This document shows positions 31,527-40,142 of a stretch of DNA of 64,000 nucleotides, one piece after another. The position numbers were made by a program, and so were the translations under genes. Location: the NCBI RefSeq assembly GCF_024172095.1, contig NZ_JAMZDX010000004.1:248001-312000 (forward strand), read 5' to 3'. Under the pieces are notes generated by a model. It did no database searches and had not been told where the DNA came from. It worked only from the letters and a program-made list of their open reading frames with translations. Origin of the DNA: Kitasatospora cinereorecta (GTDB taxonomy: Bacteria > Actinomycetota > Actinomycetes > Streptomycetales > Streptomycetaceae). Within the stretch, counting starts at the first letter, position 1. The number at the start of each line of letters is the position of its first letter.

Positions 31527-32455
31527 GCCAGCTCCGCCCGGAAGCCCTGCCGCCACGAGGGGTGCCGCAGCTGCCAGCCGAGTTCCCGCTTGGCTTTGGC
31601 GTTGGAGAATCCGCGCCCCTCCAGCATCATCGCCACGGCCTGGTCCCCGGCCAGCAGCCGGGCCAGCCACGCCGGCACCCGCATCGGCGGCCTGGCACCC
31701 GCGCACGACGCCAGGTACGGCAGCCACTCGGCGGCCGGGGCCGGTTCGTCGTCGACGATGTTGTAGACGCCGCGGGCCCGCTGCTCCACCGCGAGGACGG
31801 TGGCGCTCGCCGCGTCGTCCAGGTGCACCCAGGAGCTGTAGCCGGTGCCGCGTCCCACCAGCGGGTACTGCCGCTTGCGGAGCAGCTCGACCTGGTCGTC
31901 GATGGCGCCCGGCCCGTAGAACGCGCCGTACCGCAGCACCGCGCCGCCCGCGCCGAGGACCGCCTGCTCGGCGTAGCGCAGCGTCTCCAGTCCGAACTGC
32001 GTGGCCGTCCCCTCCAGCATGTCCAGCGGGTCGTCCTCGGTCTTCACCCAGCCGCCCTCGCGGATGCCGTTCCAGCTGGCGTAGCCCTGGGCGACGACGT
32101 GCGGGACGCCGCTGCGCCGGGCCGCGGCCAGCAGGTGGTCGGTGCCCTCGCGGCGCAGCCGGTTGGTGAGGGCGAACCAGCGGTCCGGGTGCTTGATGTC
32201 CGGTTTGCCGGCGTGCGCCTGCGAGATCGCCGTCATCTGGTGCACGATCACGTCCGGCCGGGCCCCGTCCACCGCCTCGGCGACGGAGTCGGCGTCCAGG
32301 CCGTCCATCACCACGCCGGTCGCGCCCAGCCGCTGGACCGCGCCCAGCTTGACCGGCGTGGTCGTGGTCGCCGTCACCTGGTGCCCCCGCGCGACCAGCT
32401 GCGGCACCAGCCGCCGCCCGAGCACACCGCTTCCCCCTGCCACGAACACCCGCAT
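31523..32455 (-). CDS. NAD-dependent epimerase/dehydratase (extended SDR), ECF41 target
   Basis: A 310-residue extended SDR. The cofactor loop is MRVFVAGGSGVLGRRLVPQLVARGH (GxxGxxG). It continues with GARPDVIVHQMTAIS, the YASW segment, and GRGTGYSSWVHLDDAASATVLAVEQRARGVYNIVDDEPAP, the usual C-terminal end of the nucleotide-sugar-epimerase-like fold. ECF41 sigma factors are typically encoded beside a carboxymuconolactone decarboxylase, oxidoreductase or epimerase, and this is the epimerase-type partner. The ATG follows GGAGGGCGAGGG. Its stop overlaps the sigma gene start. The ECF41 promoter lies 44 bp upstream. Confidence 0.9.
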   Translation of the reverse strand: MRVFVAGGSGVLGRRLVPQLVARGHQVTATTTTPVKLGAVQRLGATGVVMDGLDADSVAEAVDGARPDVIVHQMTAISQAHAGKPDIKHPDRWFALTNRLRREGTDHLLAAARRSGVPHVVAQGYASWNGIREGGWVKTEDDPLDMLEGTATQFGLETLRYAEQAVLGAGGAVLRYGAFYGPGAIDDQVELLRKRQYPLVGRGTGYSSWVHLDDAASATVLAVEQRARGVYNIVDDEPAPAAEWLPYLASCAGARPPMRVPAWLARLLAGDQAVAMMLEGRGFSNAKAKRELGWQLRHPSWRQGFRAELA

Positions 32456-32498
32456 GGCCCTCGCCCTCCTGATCTCCGGATTCGGTCTCCGGTAGGGG

Positions 32499-32525
32499 GA
32501 CGAGACAGCCCCGCCGACTGTGACA
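32499..32525 (-). promoter_or_regulatory. ECF41-type promoter TGTCACA-N16-CGTC
   Basis: On the minus strand, TGTCACA (complement of 32519-32525) is followed by exactly 16 bases and then CGTC (complement of 32499-32502). This is the published ECF41 promoter consensus in sequence and spacing. It precedes the epimerase-sigma-SRPBCC genes, so the operon is most likely autoregulated by its own sigma factor. Confidence 0.88.
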
Positions 32526-32536
32526 TCGGGCGCCGG

Positions 32537-34744
32537 TCACGGCAGGCGGGTGAGGCCCAGCGGGACGGGCACGGCCTCCACGGCCGGCAGCTCCTCCTCG
32601 TTCTCCGGGTGGCCGTCGCCCTCGATGTCCAGGTGGGGCAGCAGGCGGGCGAGCCACCGCGGCAGCCACCAGTTCCCGCGGTCCAGCAGGGCCATGCTCG
32701 CCGGGACGAGGATGCCGCGGACCACGGTCGCGTCCAGCACCACCGCGCAGGCCAGGCCGATGCCGAACATCTTCACCACCGGGTCGTCGGAGAGCAGGTA
32801 GCTCAGGAAGACGCTCACCATGATCAGCGCGGCGGAGGTGATGACTGGTCCGGTCGAGCCGAGGCCGGACACCACCGCGCGCCGGGTGTCGCCGTGGCGC
32901 AGGTACAACTCGCGGACGGCGCTCAGCAGGAACACCTCGTAGTCCATGGAGAGCCCGAACAGCACCGCGAACATCAGCAGGGGCACGAACCCGGGGATGT
33001 GCACGGGCCCGTCGAGTCCGATCACGGCGGCGCCGTGGCCGAGTTGGAAGACGGCGGTGAGGATGCCGTACGCGGCGCCGACCGCGAGCAGGTTCATCAC
33101 GGCGGCCTTGAGCGCGACCAGCGGGGAGCGGAAGGCGAGCAGGAGCAGCAGCGCGGCGACGCCGAGGACGAAGGCGACGATCGGCGGCATCCGGTCGGCG
33201 ATCCGGTCGTTGAGGTCGGTCTGGGCGGCGGGGGTGCCGCCGAGGTGGACGACCTGGCCGGTGCCGGTGGTGGCGGCGGGCAGGGTGTGCTCGCGCAGCC
33301 GGTGCACCAGGGCGGCGGTGGCGGGGTCCGCGGGGGCGGTGGTGGGGACGACCTGCCAGCGGGCGAGGCGGCCGTCGGCGGACAGCTCCGCCGGGCCGAC
33401 CGACGCCACGCCGTCGGCCCGGCGCAGTTCGGCGGCCAGGCCGGTGAGGCGCTGGTCGCCGGCGCCGGAGGCGGGTGTGGGCAGGGTGTCGACGACCTGG
33501 AGCGGGCCGTTGAAGCCGGGGCCGAAGGCGTCGGCCAGCCGGTCGTAGGCGGTGCGGCCTGCCGTGGTGGTGGCGTTGTCGCCCGCGTCGAGCTGGCCGA
33601 GGGTCAGCCGGGTGGCGGGGACGGCCAGCAGGGCGAGGACGGCGAGCGCGGGCAGCAGGCAGCGCCAGGGCCCGGCGACGACGGTACGGGCGACCGCGGA
33701 CCAGCCGCCGGGCCGGTCGGCCCCGGGCGCGGGTGCGCTGCCGAGCCGGCCTCCGAGCAGGGCGAGCAGCGCGGGCAGCAGGGTCAGGTTGAGTGCCATG
33801 GCGGCCAGCACCGCGACGGCCGGGCAGAGTGCCAGGGCGTACAGCAGGGGAAGTCCGCCGAGGCAAAGGCCCGCGAGGGCGGCGACCACGGCGGTGCCGG
33901 CGAAGGCGACGGACTTGCCGGAGCCGGCCGTGGTGCGGGCCGCCGCCTCCTCGACCGGGACGCCGGCCGCGCGCAGTTCCCGGAACCGGGTGAGGCAGAA
34001 CAGGGTGTAGTCGATGCCGACGCCGAGGCCGATCATCGCCGCGACGGTCTCCCCGGCCGACGGGATGTCCATCCGGTGCCCGATCAGGCCGAGCGCGGGC
34101 AGGGTGAGTCCGAGCCCGAGGACGCCCATCACCAGGGGCAGTGCGGCGGCGATCGGGTTGCGGAAGGCCACGAGGAGGACCAGCAGGGCGGCGACGAGGC
34201 CGACCAGTTCGCTGTAGCGGGTGGGCTGCTTGTCGGCGGCGGCCGCGAGGAAGCCGCCGGGGGTGACCTCGATGCCCGCCGCCGTGGCCGGGGCGGCCGC
34301 TGCCACGATCGCCGCGGTGGTGCCGGAGGTGAGGTCGCGGGCGGGTACGTCGAGGTCGATCGAGAGGTAGCCGGTGTGGCCGTCGGCGCTCAGCGCGGAG
34401 TGCCCGGCCGGGTCGAGGAAGCCGGTCACGGCGGTCACGTGCGCCACCTTGGCGACGGCCCGGGCGGTCTCGTCGACGGCGGTCCGCTGGGCGTCGGCGG
34501 TGAGCGGGGCGGCCTGCGCGGGGGTGTGCAGCACCAGCGGCTGCCGTCCGGAGGCGGAGGCGGGGAAGGCGGTGTCCGCGACGTCCTTGGCGGCCTGGCT
34601 GTCACTGCCGGGCAGGGCGACGGTCTCGCTGGTGACGGCGCCGTACGCGAGGACGGCCGCGACGGCGGTCACGAGCAGCAGCAGCCAGGCGGCGAGGACC
34701 CGCTTCGGGCTGCGGGCGCAGCGGCGCCCGAGGGTGGCGAACAT
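32537..34744 (-). CDS. MMPL/RND family transporter
   Basis: A 735-residue RND-superfamily exporter. It opens with a membrane anchor (RVLAAWLLLLVTAVAAVLAYG), has a large extracytoplasmic domain, a first bundle of helices with the proton-relay motif GLGVGIDYTLFCLTRFRE, and a second bundle with FGLSMDYEVFLLSAVRELY near residue 600. It ends after DRGNWWLPRWLARLLPHLDIEGD. Such proteins export lipids or hydrophobic metabolites. Two 15-17-bp operators precede it (34776-34817), but no regulator gene lies next to it; the upstream neighbour is a FUSC protein on the same strand. The nearest ribosome binding site GAAGGGAA is rather far (~13 bases) from the ATG. Confidence 0.93.
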   Translation of the reverse strand: MFATLGRRCARSPKRVLAAWLLLLVTAVAAVLAYGAVTSETVALPGSDSQAAKDVADTAFPASASGRQPLVLHTPAQAAPLTADAQRTAVDETARAVAKVAHVTAVTGFLDPAGHSALSADGHTGYLSIDLDVPARDLTSGTTAAIVAAAAPATAAGIEVTPGGFLAAAADKQPTRYSELVGLVAALLVLLVAFRNPIAAALPLVMGVLGLGLTLPALGLIGHRMDIPSAGETVAAMIGLGVGIDYTLFCLTRFRELRAAGVPVEEAAARTTAGSGKSVAFAGTAVVAALAGLCLGGLPLLYALALCPAVAVLAAMALNLTLLPALLALLGGRLGSAPAPGADRPGGWSAVARTVVAGPWRCLLPALAVLALLAVPATRLTLGQLDAGDNATTTAGRTAYDRLADAFGPGFNGPLQVVDTLPTPASGAGDQRLTGLAAELRRADGVASVGPAELSADGRLARWQVVPTTAPADPATAALVHRLREHTLPAATTGTGQVVHLGGTPAAQTDLNDRIADRMPPIVAFVLGVAALLLLLAFRSPLVALKAAVMNLLAVGAAYGILTAVFQLGHGAAVIGLDGPVHIPGFVPLLMFAVLFGLSMDYEVFLLSAVRELYLRHGDTRRAVVSGLGSTGPVITSAALIMVSVFLSYLLSDDPVVKMFGIGLACAVVLDATVVRGILVPASMALLDRGNWWLPRWLARLLPHLDIEGDGHPENEEELPAVEAVPVPLGLTRLP

Positions 34745-34774
34745 CGGTTTCGGTGGTTCCCTTCGGCAAATTCA

Positions 34775-34817
34775 TTGCACTTCGAGTGCAGCGAAAACAG
34801 TTGCACCGGCAGTGCAA
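34775..34817. promoter_or_regulatory. Two TGCAC-N5-GTGCA operators upstream of MMPL
   Basis: TGCAC-TTCGA-GTGCA (34776-34790) and TTGCAC-CGGCA-GTGCAA (34801-34817) are two similar palindromes, 26 bp centre to centre, in the 113-bp gap upstream of the MMPL gene. No TetR or MarR gene is adjacent, so the regulator must be elsewhere. Confidence 0.8.
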
Positions 34818-34857
34818 GAATGTCAACGCGAGGTGCCCCGACCGGGCGACGGCCGGA

Positions 34858-37083
34858 TCAGGCCCGGGTGCTCTGGCCGCCCGGCGGTGGCAGGGGTGAG
34901 TCGAGCAGACGGGAGGCGTCGCGGCGGAGGCTGTCGAGCCAGGCGTACACGTCGAACAGCAGCGGCCGGGCCGGCGCCGCCGCGCCGGCGGAGTCCGGCT
35001 CGGGCACCGCCGCCGGGACGACGGGGCGGTCGGCGGCGGCGCCGGCCAGGTACGCGGCGGTGTCGGCGTAGATCCGGGCGACGTCCGACGCCCGCCCGAG
35101 GACCGGGTCGACCGGCAGCGGCGCCGGGCCTCCGTCCATCTCGACCACGTCGACCACGTCCGCCGCGCCGGCGGAGTCCGGCTCGTCCCGCTGGAAGCGG
35201 CGGACGCCGCGCAGCGCGTGGTGACCGGCCAGCAGCGCGGCCTGCCAGTCGGGCCGGTCGCCGGCGGGCCGCGGCCGCAGCACCTCGCACTGGTACTGGG
35301 CGTACGTGCTCTCGGCCATCACCAGCGCGTCCAGCAGGCGCGGCTGCCGCTGCCCGTCGGTGCGGCCGGTGAGCCGGGAGGTGGTGACGACGGTGGACGC
35401 GGCGACGGCGCGCAGCAGTTCGGCGAGGTCGCGGTGGAGCTGGCGATGGGCGCCCTTCGGCCAGGCGGCCAGGCCGATCACGATGCCGATCACCGAGCCG
35501 GTGAACACGTCCAGGAACCGGTCCTCGGCCAGGTGCCAGCCGGCCGGGGCCAGCTGCGCGAACACGGTGGCCACGGTCAGGGTGAACAGGGCCTGCGCCC
35601 AGCCGACGCCCCGGGTGGGCCCCAGGCAGAAGGTCGCCAGCATGACGACCGGCAGGATCACCGCGTACACGTCCGAGCGGTGCCCCACGGCCACCAGCAG
35701 CCCGGCGCCGGCCAGGGCGCCCACCAGGGTGCCGATCAGGGCGAGCCGCACGGTCTCCCGGGTCAGCGCGGCGGTGCTGCGGGTGAGGGTCAGCGCGGCG
35801 AGCATCGCCCAGAAGCCGTGCGGCAGGCTCAGCACCCCGGCGACCGCCCGGGCCGCCGCCAGGCCCACGCTCAGCCGGGCGGCGTTCTGGAAGTACACCG
35901 AGCGGGGCCGCAGGTGGGCGAGGAACCGGTGCGCCCACAGCGCGGCGTCGCTGCGGTCGGCGTACCAGAGTTCGCTGCGGCGCAGCGGTTCGGCGGCGCT
36001 CCGCGCCCCGGTGGCGAGGTACGCGGTCGCCGCCAGGGCGGCGGCGGCCTCGGCGGTCTCGGCGAGCACCGCGTCGCGCCGCAGCGCGGCGGTGCCGGCC
36101 GGCGGGCCGTCGGCGGCCTCGCCGCTCCGCAGCCGCTGGAAGTCGTGCGCCGCCTGCTCGATCGGCGCCGGGTCCGCGGGCCGGCCGGAGCGCAGGACGC
36201 GGGTGGAGCCGTCCGCGGCGGCCGCGACCTGCCGCAGCAGGGCGGCGCGGGCCGGGCCCGGCGGGCCGTCCGCCCGCGCGTCCAGCTCGCCGAGATGGGC
36301 GAGCAGCACGCGCGCCGCCCGGCCCGCATGGGTCAGTGCCCGCTCGCGACGGGACGGGCCGGCGGGGCGCTCCGCCTCGGGGACGTTCGACAGCCGCAGG
36401 CCCTGGATCGCCGCGAGGGCGGCCTCGCGCTCGCCGCCGGGCAGCTTCCACGGCTGCTCGGCGAGCCGGCCGGCGCACCGGGCGGCGAGGTCCGTCGCGT
36501 CCGCGGCGAGGTCGCGGTAGGACCGGGTGGGCGGGTCCGGCAGGACGAACGCCTCGGCGGCGATCAGCAGCACCAGGCCGAACGTCATGCCGCCCAGCCG
36601 CTCCCCCAGCGTGTCCGGGGCGTACGGCGGGAAGCACGGCAGGATGTACAGCAGTTGCAGGCCGGGCGCGGCGCCGGCCAGCCGCGGCCCGGCCGCCGCG
36701 CCGAACGCGAGCAGGAACCCGACCACCAGCATGCCGAGCACGGCCGCCCAGGTCCGGACCGCCAGCACGCTGCCCAGGGTGAGCAGCACCCAGCCCAGCG
36801 GGAGCAGTTGGGCCACCACCCGGGCCCGCTGCCGCCCCGTCCCGGGGATCCGGGACAGGCCGGCCATCGCCACCGCCCCGAACAACGCGTACGTCGCCGC
36901 GACCGGCCGGTCCAGCCCGTACAGGCCCACGTAGAACCCGGCCACCGCGGCCAGCGTCACCCGCACCGCCCGCCGCCCGGCCGTCGCGGCCACCCCGGGA
37001 TCCCGCCGCGCCCTCCCCGCCGCCCGGGCCAGCCGTCCCAGCGGTCCGGCGGCGCTGACCTCCCCGCTCATCCGACGCGGCAC
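34858..37083 (-). CDS. FUSC family (aromatic acid exporter-like) membrane protein
   Basis: A 741-residue membrane protein with two blocks of hydrophobic helices, at about residues 40-190 (LAAVAGFYVGLYGLDRPVAATYALFGAVAMAG...LLYILPCF) and about 395-520 (FWAMLAALTLTRSTAALTRETVRLALIGTLVGALAGAGLLVAVG...). Between and after them are long alanine-rich helical soluble regions. The repeat of two membrane blocks with the R-P-V-x-x-x-Y-x-x-F-x-x-V and T-L-T-R-S-T motifs is typical of FUSC/YccS-type proteins linked to export of aromatic or fusaric-acid-like compounds. GTG at 37083 follows GAGG by seven bases; an internal ATG at 37071 is also possible. Substrate unknown. Confidence 0.88.
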   Translation of the reverse strand: MPRRMSGEVSAAGPLGRLARAAGRARRDPGVAATAGRRAVRVTLAAVAGFYVGLYGLDRPVAATYALFGAVAMAGLSRIPGTGRQRARVVAQLLPLGWVLLTLGSVLAVRTWAAVLGMLVVGFLLAFGAAAGPRLAGAAPGLQLLYILPCFPPYAPDTLGERLGGMTFGLVLLIAAEAFVLPDPPTRSYRDLAADATDLAARCAGRLAEQPWKLPGGEREAALAAIQGLRLSNVPEAERPAGPSRRERALTHAGRAARVLLAHLGELDARADGPPGPARAALLRQVAAAADGSTRVLRSGRPADPAPIEQAAHDFQRLRSGEAADGPPAGTAALRRDAVLAETAEAAAALAATAYLATGARSAAEPLRRSELWYADRSDAALWAHRFLAHLRPRSVYFQNAARLSVGLAAARAVAGVLSLPHGFWAMLAALTLTRSTAALTRETVRLALIGTLVGALAGAGLLVAVGHRSDVYAVILPVVMLATFCLGPTRGVGWAQALFTLTVATVFAQLAPAGWHLAEDRFLDVFTGSVIGIVIGLAAWPKGAHRQLHRDLAELLRAVAASTVVTTSRLTGRTDGQRQPRLLDALVMAESTYAQYQCEVLRPRPAGDRPDWQAALLAGHHALRGVRRFQRDEPDSAGAADVVDVVEMDGGPAPLPVDPVLGRASDVARIYADTAAYLAGAAADRPVVPAAVPEPDSAGAAAPARPLLFDVYAWLDSLRRDASRLLDSPLPPPGGQSTRA

Positions 37084-37279
37084 CTGCCTGCCTCAAAGGG
37101 TGCGGACATTCCACCCCCACGATCGCACCGCCCCCACCTCGGGCGCGGCAGCCACACCGACCGCGGCGGCGCGGTGGTAGCGTCCCCGGCGGCGGCCCGG
37201 CCGGGCCGGCCCCGGACGGGATGTGCGCCCTACCCGGCCCGCCCCCGGCCGGTCTGGACGACGCACCCGAGGAGACGCC

Positions 37280-38149
37280 GTGGCCCCCGACCCGCAGGTG
37301 ACCGGTTCCGTGCCGGTGGCCCGTCCGATCGACGTGGCGTGGATCCACGGGTCGCCGTCGGCCAAGCACGACACCGGCCCGGAGATCCAGGTCCACGCGT
37401 ACGACGAGGACACCGTGATCCTGCGGCAGAACAAGGCGGTGCACTACGAGGCGCCGTTCCTGTTCCTGCTGTTCGGCGAGGAGCGAGCGGTGCTGCTGGA
37501 CACCGGCGCGACCGCGGATCCGGCGCACTTCCCGCTGCGCCGGAGGGTCGACGGACTGCTGGCCGAGCGGCTCGCCCGCCGGCCCCGGGAGGGGTACGGG
37601 CTGCTGGTGCTGCACACCCACGGGCACGGTGACCACATCGCCGGCGACGGCCAGTTCGCCGGCCGGCCGGACACCACGGTGGTGGGGGCGGACCGGGCCG
37701 CGGTGTGGGAGTTCCTCGGCCTCGACGCGGATCCGGACGAGGTCGCGCGGCTGGACCTCGGCGGCCGGGTGCTGGAGTGCCTGGCCACTCCGGGGCACCA
37801 CGAGGCGGCGGTGACGTTCTACGACCCGGCGACCGGGATCCTGTTCACCGGTGACACCGTCTACCCGGGCCGGCTCTACATCGAGGACGTTCCGGCGTTC
37901 ACCCGCAGCATCGACCGGCTGATCGCGTTCGCCGACCGGCGGCCGGTCACCCATGTGCTCGGCTGCCACATCGAGATGACCACCACGCCGGGTGTCGACT
38001 ACCCGATCCGCACCACCTACCAGCCGGACGAGCCGCCGCTGCAGCTGACCCCGGGTCATCTGCGGGAGATCCGCCGAGGCCTCGACGAACTCGGCGGGAG
38101 CGGCGCCCCGCGGCCCTACCGCGACTTCGTGCTCTTCCCGACCGGCTGA
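37280..38149 (+). CDS. MBL-fold metallo-hydrolase
   Basis: A 289-residue metallo-beta-lactamase-fold enzyme. Zinc motif VLHTHGHGDHIAGD (H-x-H-x-D-H), ATPGHHEAAVTFYD with the next His, and FTGDTVYPGR with the bridging Asp are all present, with the final His in LGCHIEM. Strongly similar in sequence to the second MBL gene at 63380 (EAPFLFLLFGEERAxLLDTGAT, GILFTGDTVYPGRLY), so the two are paralogues. The substrate is unknown. GTG at 37280 has GAGGAGAC three bases upstream. It is divergent from the FUSC gene and overlaps the convergent MFS gene by 34 bp. Confidence 0.88.
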   Translation: MAPDPQVTGSVPVARPIDVAWIHGSPSAKHDTGPEIQVHAYDEDTVILRQNKAVHYEAPFLFLLFGEERAVLLDTGATADPAHFPLRRRVDGLLAERLARRPREGYGLLVLHTHGHGDHIAGDGQFAGRPDTTVVGADRAAVWEFLGLDADPDEVARLDLGGRVLECLATPGHHEAAVTFYDPATGILFTGDTVYPGRLYIEDVPAFTRSIDRLIAFADRRPVTHVLGCHIEMTTTPGVDYPIRTTYQPDEPPLQLTPGHLREIRRGLDELGGSGAPRPYRDFVLFPTG

Positions 38150-39447
38150 GCCGGCTCCGCCGGGCCCGCCACCGACGCGGTCGCGCCAGCGGTCGCCAGC
38201 CGGCGCAGGCTCGCCCGCCGCTGGAGGGCGCCGAGGCCGGTGGCGGCGCCGCCGAGCGCGATCCAGCCCAGCGGTCCGGCGGTCATCACCACGCCGGTCA
38301 GCAGCAGCGGGCCGAGCGACTTCTGCACCGACTGGGCCATCCCGGCGACGCCCAGGTAGGAGGCGCGGGCGTGCGGCGGGGCGAGGCTCACCGCCAGCTC
38401 CCAGGAGCTGACCGAGCGGAGCAGTTCGGCGAGGGTGACCAGGACGGCGGCGGCCAGCAGCGCCGCGGAGGCCGCCAGGGCGCCGCCGCCGGTCGCGGCG
38501 GCCAGCAGCAGGCAGGCGGCGAGCAGCGTCAGCCCGTACCGGCGCAGCGCCTTGACGGCTCCGAGCGGGCCCTCGGCCCAGGCGGAGACGCGCAGTTGGA
38601 GGACCACCACGAGGACGGTGTTGAGCACCAGGAAGGCGGGGACGAGGGCGTGCGGTGCGCCGGTGTGGTGGACCAGCCACAGCGGCAGGCCGACGTTGAG
38701 GACCGAGTCGTCCAGGTTGAGCGGGATGTCGAGCAGCACGAAGAGCAGGTAGCCGCGGTCGCGCCAGGGGCTGGGCGCCGCGGCCGGTGCGACGGCCGGT
38801 CCGGCCGCGCCGCCGTCCGGGTGCCGGGCCACCACCAGGCCGTGCCCGGCGGGCTCGCCGATGCGGCGGACCAGGGCGGCGGCCAGCACGAAGGAGAGGC
38901 CGTTGGCGATGATCAGCGCGCGGTACGCGCCGACGGTGCCGACCGCCAGGCCGACTGCGGCGAGGCCGGCGCCGAGCGCGTAACCGGCGTTGGCGACGCT
39001 GCGGAACAGGGCCTGGTAGGCGCCGCGGCGTTCGCCCGCGACCCGGGTGGCGAAGAGCATCTCCAGGGTCTTGGCGGCCCGTTCGCCGAGGCAGGTGAGC
39101 GCGACCACGGCGAGGAGCACGGCGTACCGGTCGACCACCAGCAGCAGCGCCATGGTGCCCAGGCGCAGCAGGTGGCAGGTGATCAGCAGGCCGCGGACCG
39201 GGAGCCGTTCGGCCAGCCGCCCGGCGAGCGGGGAGCCGGCGATCCCGGCGACCGCGCCGATGCCGAGCAGCAGGCCGAGCTGGCGGGCGTCGAGGTCGCG
39301 GACGAAGGTGAAGTACAGCACCGAGGCGGCCGACCACAGGCCCGTCCCGGTCCGGTCGACGAACTGGGAGAGCAGCATCGTGCGCCCGTCCCGTCCGCCC
39401 GGCGGCTGCCGCAGTTGCGCAACCAGTCCGTTCCCGCTACGCCGCAT
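38116..39447 (-). CDS. MFS transporter
   Basis: A 443-residue major facilitator. Helices and loops include LLSQFVDRTGTGLWSAASVLYFTFVRDL, LAGRLAERLPVRGLLITCHLLRLG, and a central linker RRIGEPAGHGLVVARHPDGG, with about 12 hydrophobic segments. Best match is a drug- or metabolite-export-type MFS, but the substrate is unknown. The ATG at 39447 has GGGGGCTC before it; an upstream in-frame start at 39501 would fall inside the operator and is less likely. It converges on and overlaps the MBL gene by 34 bp. A MarR-like dyad lies directly upstream. Confidence 0.87.
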   Translation of the reverse strand: MRRSGNGLVAQLRQPPGGRDGRTMLLSQFVDRTGTGLWSAASVLYFTFVRDLDARQLGLLLGIGAVAGIAGSPLAGRLAERLPVRGLLITCHLLRLGTMALLLVVDRYAVLLAVVALTCLGERAAKTLEMLFATRVAGERRGAYQALFRSVANAGYALGAGLAAVGLAVGTVGAYRALIIANGLSFVLAAALVRRIGEPAGHGLVVARHPDGGAAGPAVAPAAAPSPWRDRGYLLFVLLDIPLNLDDSVLNVGLPLWLVHHTGAPHALVPAFLVLNTVLVVVLQLRVSAWAEGPLGAVKALRRYGLTLLAACLLLAAATGGGALAASAALLAAAVLVTLAELLRSVSSWELAVSLAPPHARASYLGVAGMAQSVQKSLGPLLLTGVVMTAGPLGWIALGGAATGLGALQRRASLRRLATAGATASVAGPAEPAQPVGKSTKSR

Positions 39448-39477
39448 GGCGAGCCCCCGATCCGTTCTCCCGACATG

Positions 39478-39510
39478 AATCTCGACATCAAGATACTTCA
39501 TGTCGAGATT
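39478..39510. promoter_or_regulatory. 33-bp dyad, MarR-type operator
   Basis: AATCTCGACAT (39478-39488) and ATGTCGAGATT (39500-39510) form a perfect 11-bp-arm inverted repeat. The left half reads ATCTCGACATCAAGAT, itself close to a MarR-type 16-bp palindrome. It lies in the MFS promoter. No MarR gene is nearby. Confidence 0.75.
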
Positions 39511-39565
39511 CCTGGGGAGGTCGGGAGGTCACCGGCCGGCATGCAGCCGCCTCGATATCCATCGC

Positions 39566-39586
39566 ACAACGGTTATGACGCGTTGT
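39566..39586. promoter_or_regulatory. ACAACG-N9-CGTTGT inverted repeat
   Basis: ACAACG (39566-39571) and CGTTGT (39581-39586) flank GTTATGACG, 86 bp upstream of the DUF2871 start codon. Possible operator for the DUF2871/DUF4267 pair. Confidence 0.5.
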
Positions 39587-39671
39587 CAGCTCCGCCGTTG
39601 ATCTCCGGGCGGGCGGCACGCAAGGGTGGTGGCGCCATCGCTTCCACGACCTCCACGGGGGAGATCCGTCC

Positions 39672-40136
39672 ATGAGGAAGATCCTCAACACCGCCCACGC
39701 CTACATGATCGTCGGCCTGCTCAGCGGTCTGTTCTACCGCGAGTTCACCAAGGCGAAGGACTTCCACGGCGACACCCAGCTCGCCGTCGTCCACACCCAT
39801 GTGCTGGCGCTCGGCATGCTCTTCATGCTGATCGTCCTGGTGCTGGAGAAGCAGTTCACCCTGTCCTCCGTCGGGCTGTTCGCCTGGTTCTTCCGGATCT
39901 ACAACGCCGGCCTGGTGGTCACCGTGGGCATGATGACCCTGCACGGCATCCTGACCGTGCTCGGCCGGGAGTCCGGCGAGGCGATCGCCCTCGTCGCGGG
40001 CCTCGGGCACGTACTGCTGACCGTCGGTCTGGTGCTGCTGTTCATCACCCTCGGCAAGTGCCTGCCCGCCACCAAGGCGTCCGGTGCCACCGACCCGGGT
40101 GCGACGGCCGCGGCACCGAGCTCCGAAGGGCAGTGA
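39672..40136 (+). CDS. DUF2871 family membrane protein
   Basis: A 154-residue membrane protein of the DUF2871 family: MRKILNTAHAYMIVGLLSGLFYREFTKAKDF is the signature start, followed by HTHVLALGMLFMLIVLVLEKQFTL, RIYNAGLVVTVGMMTLHGIL and LGHVLLTVGLVLLFITLGKCL, giving four membrane helices. Histidines in HTHVLALG suggest a possible haem or metal role, which is speculation. The ATG follows GGGGGAG by eight bases. DUF4267 lies 6 bp downstream and the two form a compact operon. Confidence 0.88.
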   Translation: MRKILNTAHAYMIVGLLSGLFYREFTKAKDFHGDTQLAVVHTHVLALGMLFMLIVLVLEKQFTLSSVGLFAWFFRIYNAGLVVTVGMMTLHGILTVLGRESGEAIALVAGLGHVLLTVGLVLLFITLGKCLPATKASGATDPGATAAAPSSEGQ

Positions 40137-40142
40137 ACGGAC

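Noticed and set aside
31527..33866. The upstream part of the long frame that contains the ECF41 sigma gene
   Set aside because: Sequence there is antisense or out-of-frame to the epimerase and MMPL genes; the sigma protein starts at the GTG at 31526.
34823..39337. A 1504-residue minus-strand frame across the FUSC, MBL and MFS genes
   Set aside because: It is a GC-rich shadow in a different frame; FUSC, MBL and MFS proteins explain the same DNA with proper motifs and starts.
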